Translations under genes and position numbers: made by a program
Assembly (NCBI GenBank): GCA_045598705.1
Contig: JAZLMM010000043.1
Span: 35,824 to 99,823 of the forward strand
Source of the DNA: Scatonaster sp045598705
Lineage (GTDB): Bacteria; Bacillota; Clostridia; Saccharofermentanales; Saccharofermentanaceae
DNA: 64,000 bases
Direction of reading: 5' to 3'
Part shown: piece after piece, positions 63,680-64,000 of the stretch
Layout of the letters: each line of letters begins with the position of its first letter
How positions within the stretch are numbered: position 1 is the stretch's first letter
Notes under the pieces: model-generated
The model's database searches: none
Told to the model about the DNA's origin: nothing
Seen by the model: the letters and a program-made list of their open reading frames with translations, nothing else

Positions 63680-63695
63680 CTATACTGGAGTATAG
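63680..63695. promoter_or_regulatory. Palindrome over the -10 region of the lipoprotein promoter
   Basis: CTATACT-GG-AGTATAG, 7-base arms, covering the -10 hexamer. Candidate repressor site. Confidence 0.5.
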
Positions 63696-63718
63696 CACAT
63701 AAGAAAAAGGGTTGTCAC
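63689..63718 (-). promoter_or_regulatory. Promoter of the zinc-finger lipoprotein
   Basis: On the minus strand GTGACA (63713-63718), 18 bases, TATACT with extended TGC before it (63689-63694). Confidence 0.6.
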
Positions 63719-63732
63719 GGAAACTTGGGAAC

Positions 63733-63759
63733 AAAAAAAGCCATCCGTTTGGATGGCTT
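63733..63759 (-). terminator. Terminator of the rRNA operon
   Basis: On the minus strand AAGCCATCC and GGATGGCTT pair perfectly with loop AAAC, followed by seven T, directly after tRNA-Asn. Confidence 0.92.
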
Positions 63760-63763
63760 CATT

Positions 63764-63839
63764 TGGCTCCTCCAGTAAGACTCGAACTTACGACCCTGCG
63801 GTTAACAGCCGCATGCTCTACCGACTGAGCTATAGAGGA
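63764..63839 (-). tRNA. tRNA-Asn (anticodon GTT)
   Basis: 76 bases on the minus strand, CCA encoded. Acceptor arms TCCTCTA and TGGAGGA, D-loop AGCTCAGTCGGTAGAGC, anticodon stem TGCGG/CCGCA with loop CTGTTAA, T arm with TTCGAGT. Last gene of an rRNA operon. Confidence 0.95.
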
Positions 63840-63845
63840 ATATAA

Positions 63846-63961
<116 letters not shown>

Positions 63962-64000
63962 ATGGTAGAGGGATTAAATAACTGCACCCTCAAGACTGCA

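Overview
The window reads as chromosomal DNA of a Gram-positive anaerobe of the class Clostridia (inference). The support is a single-membrane envelope gene set, many lipoproteins with lipoboxes, strong AGGAGG-type ribosome binding sites, sigma-A-like promoters, an MEP-pathway ispD/ispF pair, CpXC, DUF885 and FeoB-associated proteins, an RsgI-like domain and a membrane-anchored ECF sigma factor. No phage, transposon, integrase or CRISPR array was recognised. About two thirds of the genes lie on the minus strand.

Layout. 1-2145: 3' part of a DUF2298 membrane protein. 2311-5116 (minus): glmM, a left-handed beta-helix protein and nagB, an amino-sugar operon. 5276-5776: a duplicated zinc-ribbon protein. 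5879-10184: marR plus a heterodimeric ABC exporter, divergent from an MFS gene, with a clear operator and promoter between them. 11359-14012: a three-gene ABC-2 exporter, followed by an AraC regulator. 15235-17210: two envelope-type genes. 17293-18945: an ECF sigma factor fused through a membrane helix to an outside domain, with an ECF-type promoter in front of its own gene. Then mntP, a Dabb protein, a lipoprotein and the serC-serA operon. 24993-28004: a PP2C-like domain, a disordered region, a membrane helix and a LysM-like domain in one protein. 28123-32124: two DUF885 lipoproteins flanking a small Cys-rich membrane protein. 32289-37180: an acyl-adenylating ligase with an ABC-2 exporter. 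37419-41670: radA, ispD, ispF, a Cys-less thioredoxin-like lipoprotein and mrp. 41876-41956: an unlisted 26-residue hydrophobic ORF.

43548-59144 is the most striking part: a surface-modification locus resembling dlt but with different parts. It has an SGNH protein with Cys at the nucleophile position, an MBOAT acyltransferase, a carrier protein, a DltA-like adenylation enzyme lacking the DltA-type Cys, an Asp/Glu racemase, two MATE flippases, a transglutaminase-like protein, a CpXC protein, a cell-wall amidase and a lipoprotein. plsC and a TIR-domain membrane protein sit inside it on the opposite strand. I infer that an amino acid other than D-Ala is activated, carried and exported to an envelope polymer.

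The right end holds a DHH phosphoesterase with tandem C-terminal repeats, an alpha-helical repeat protein, an RsgI-like/DnaJ-zinc-finger lipoprotein, and the 3' end of an rRNA operon (5S rRNA, tRNA-Asn, terminator) on the minus strand.
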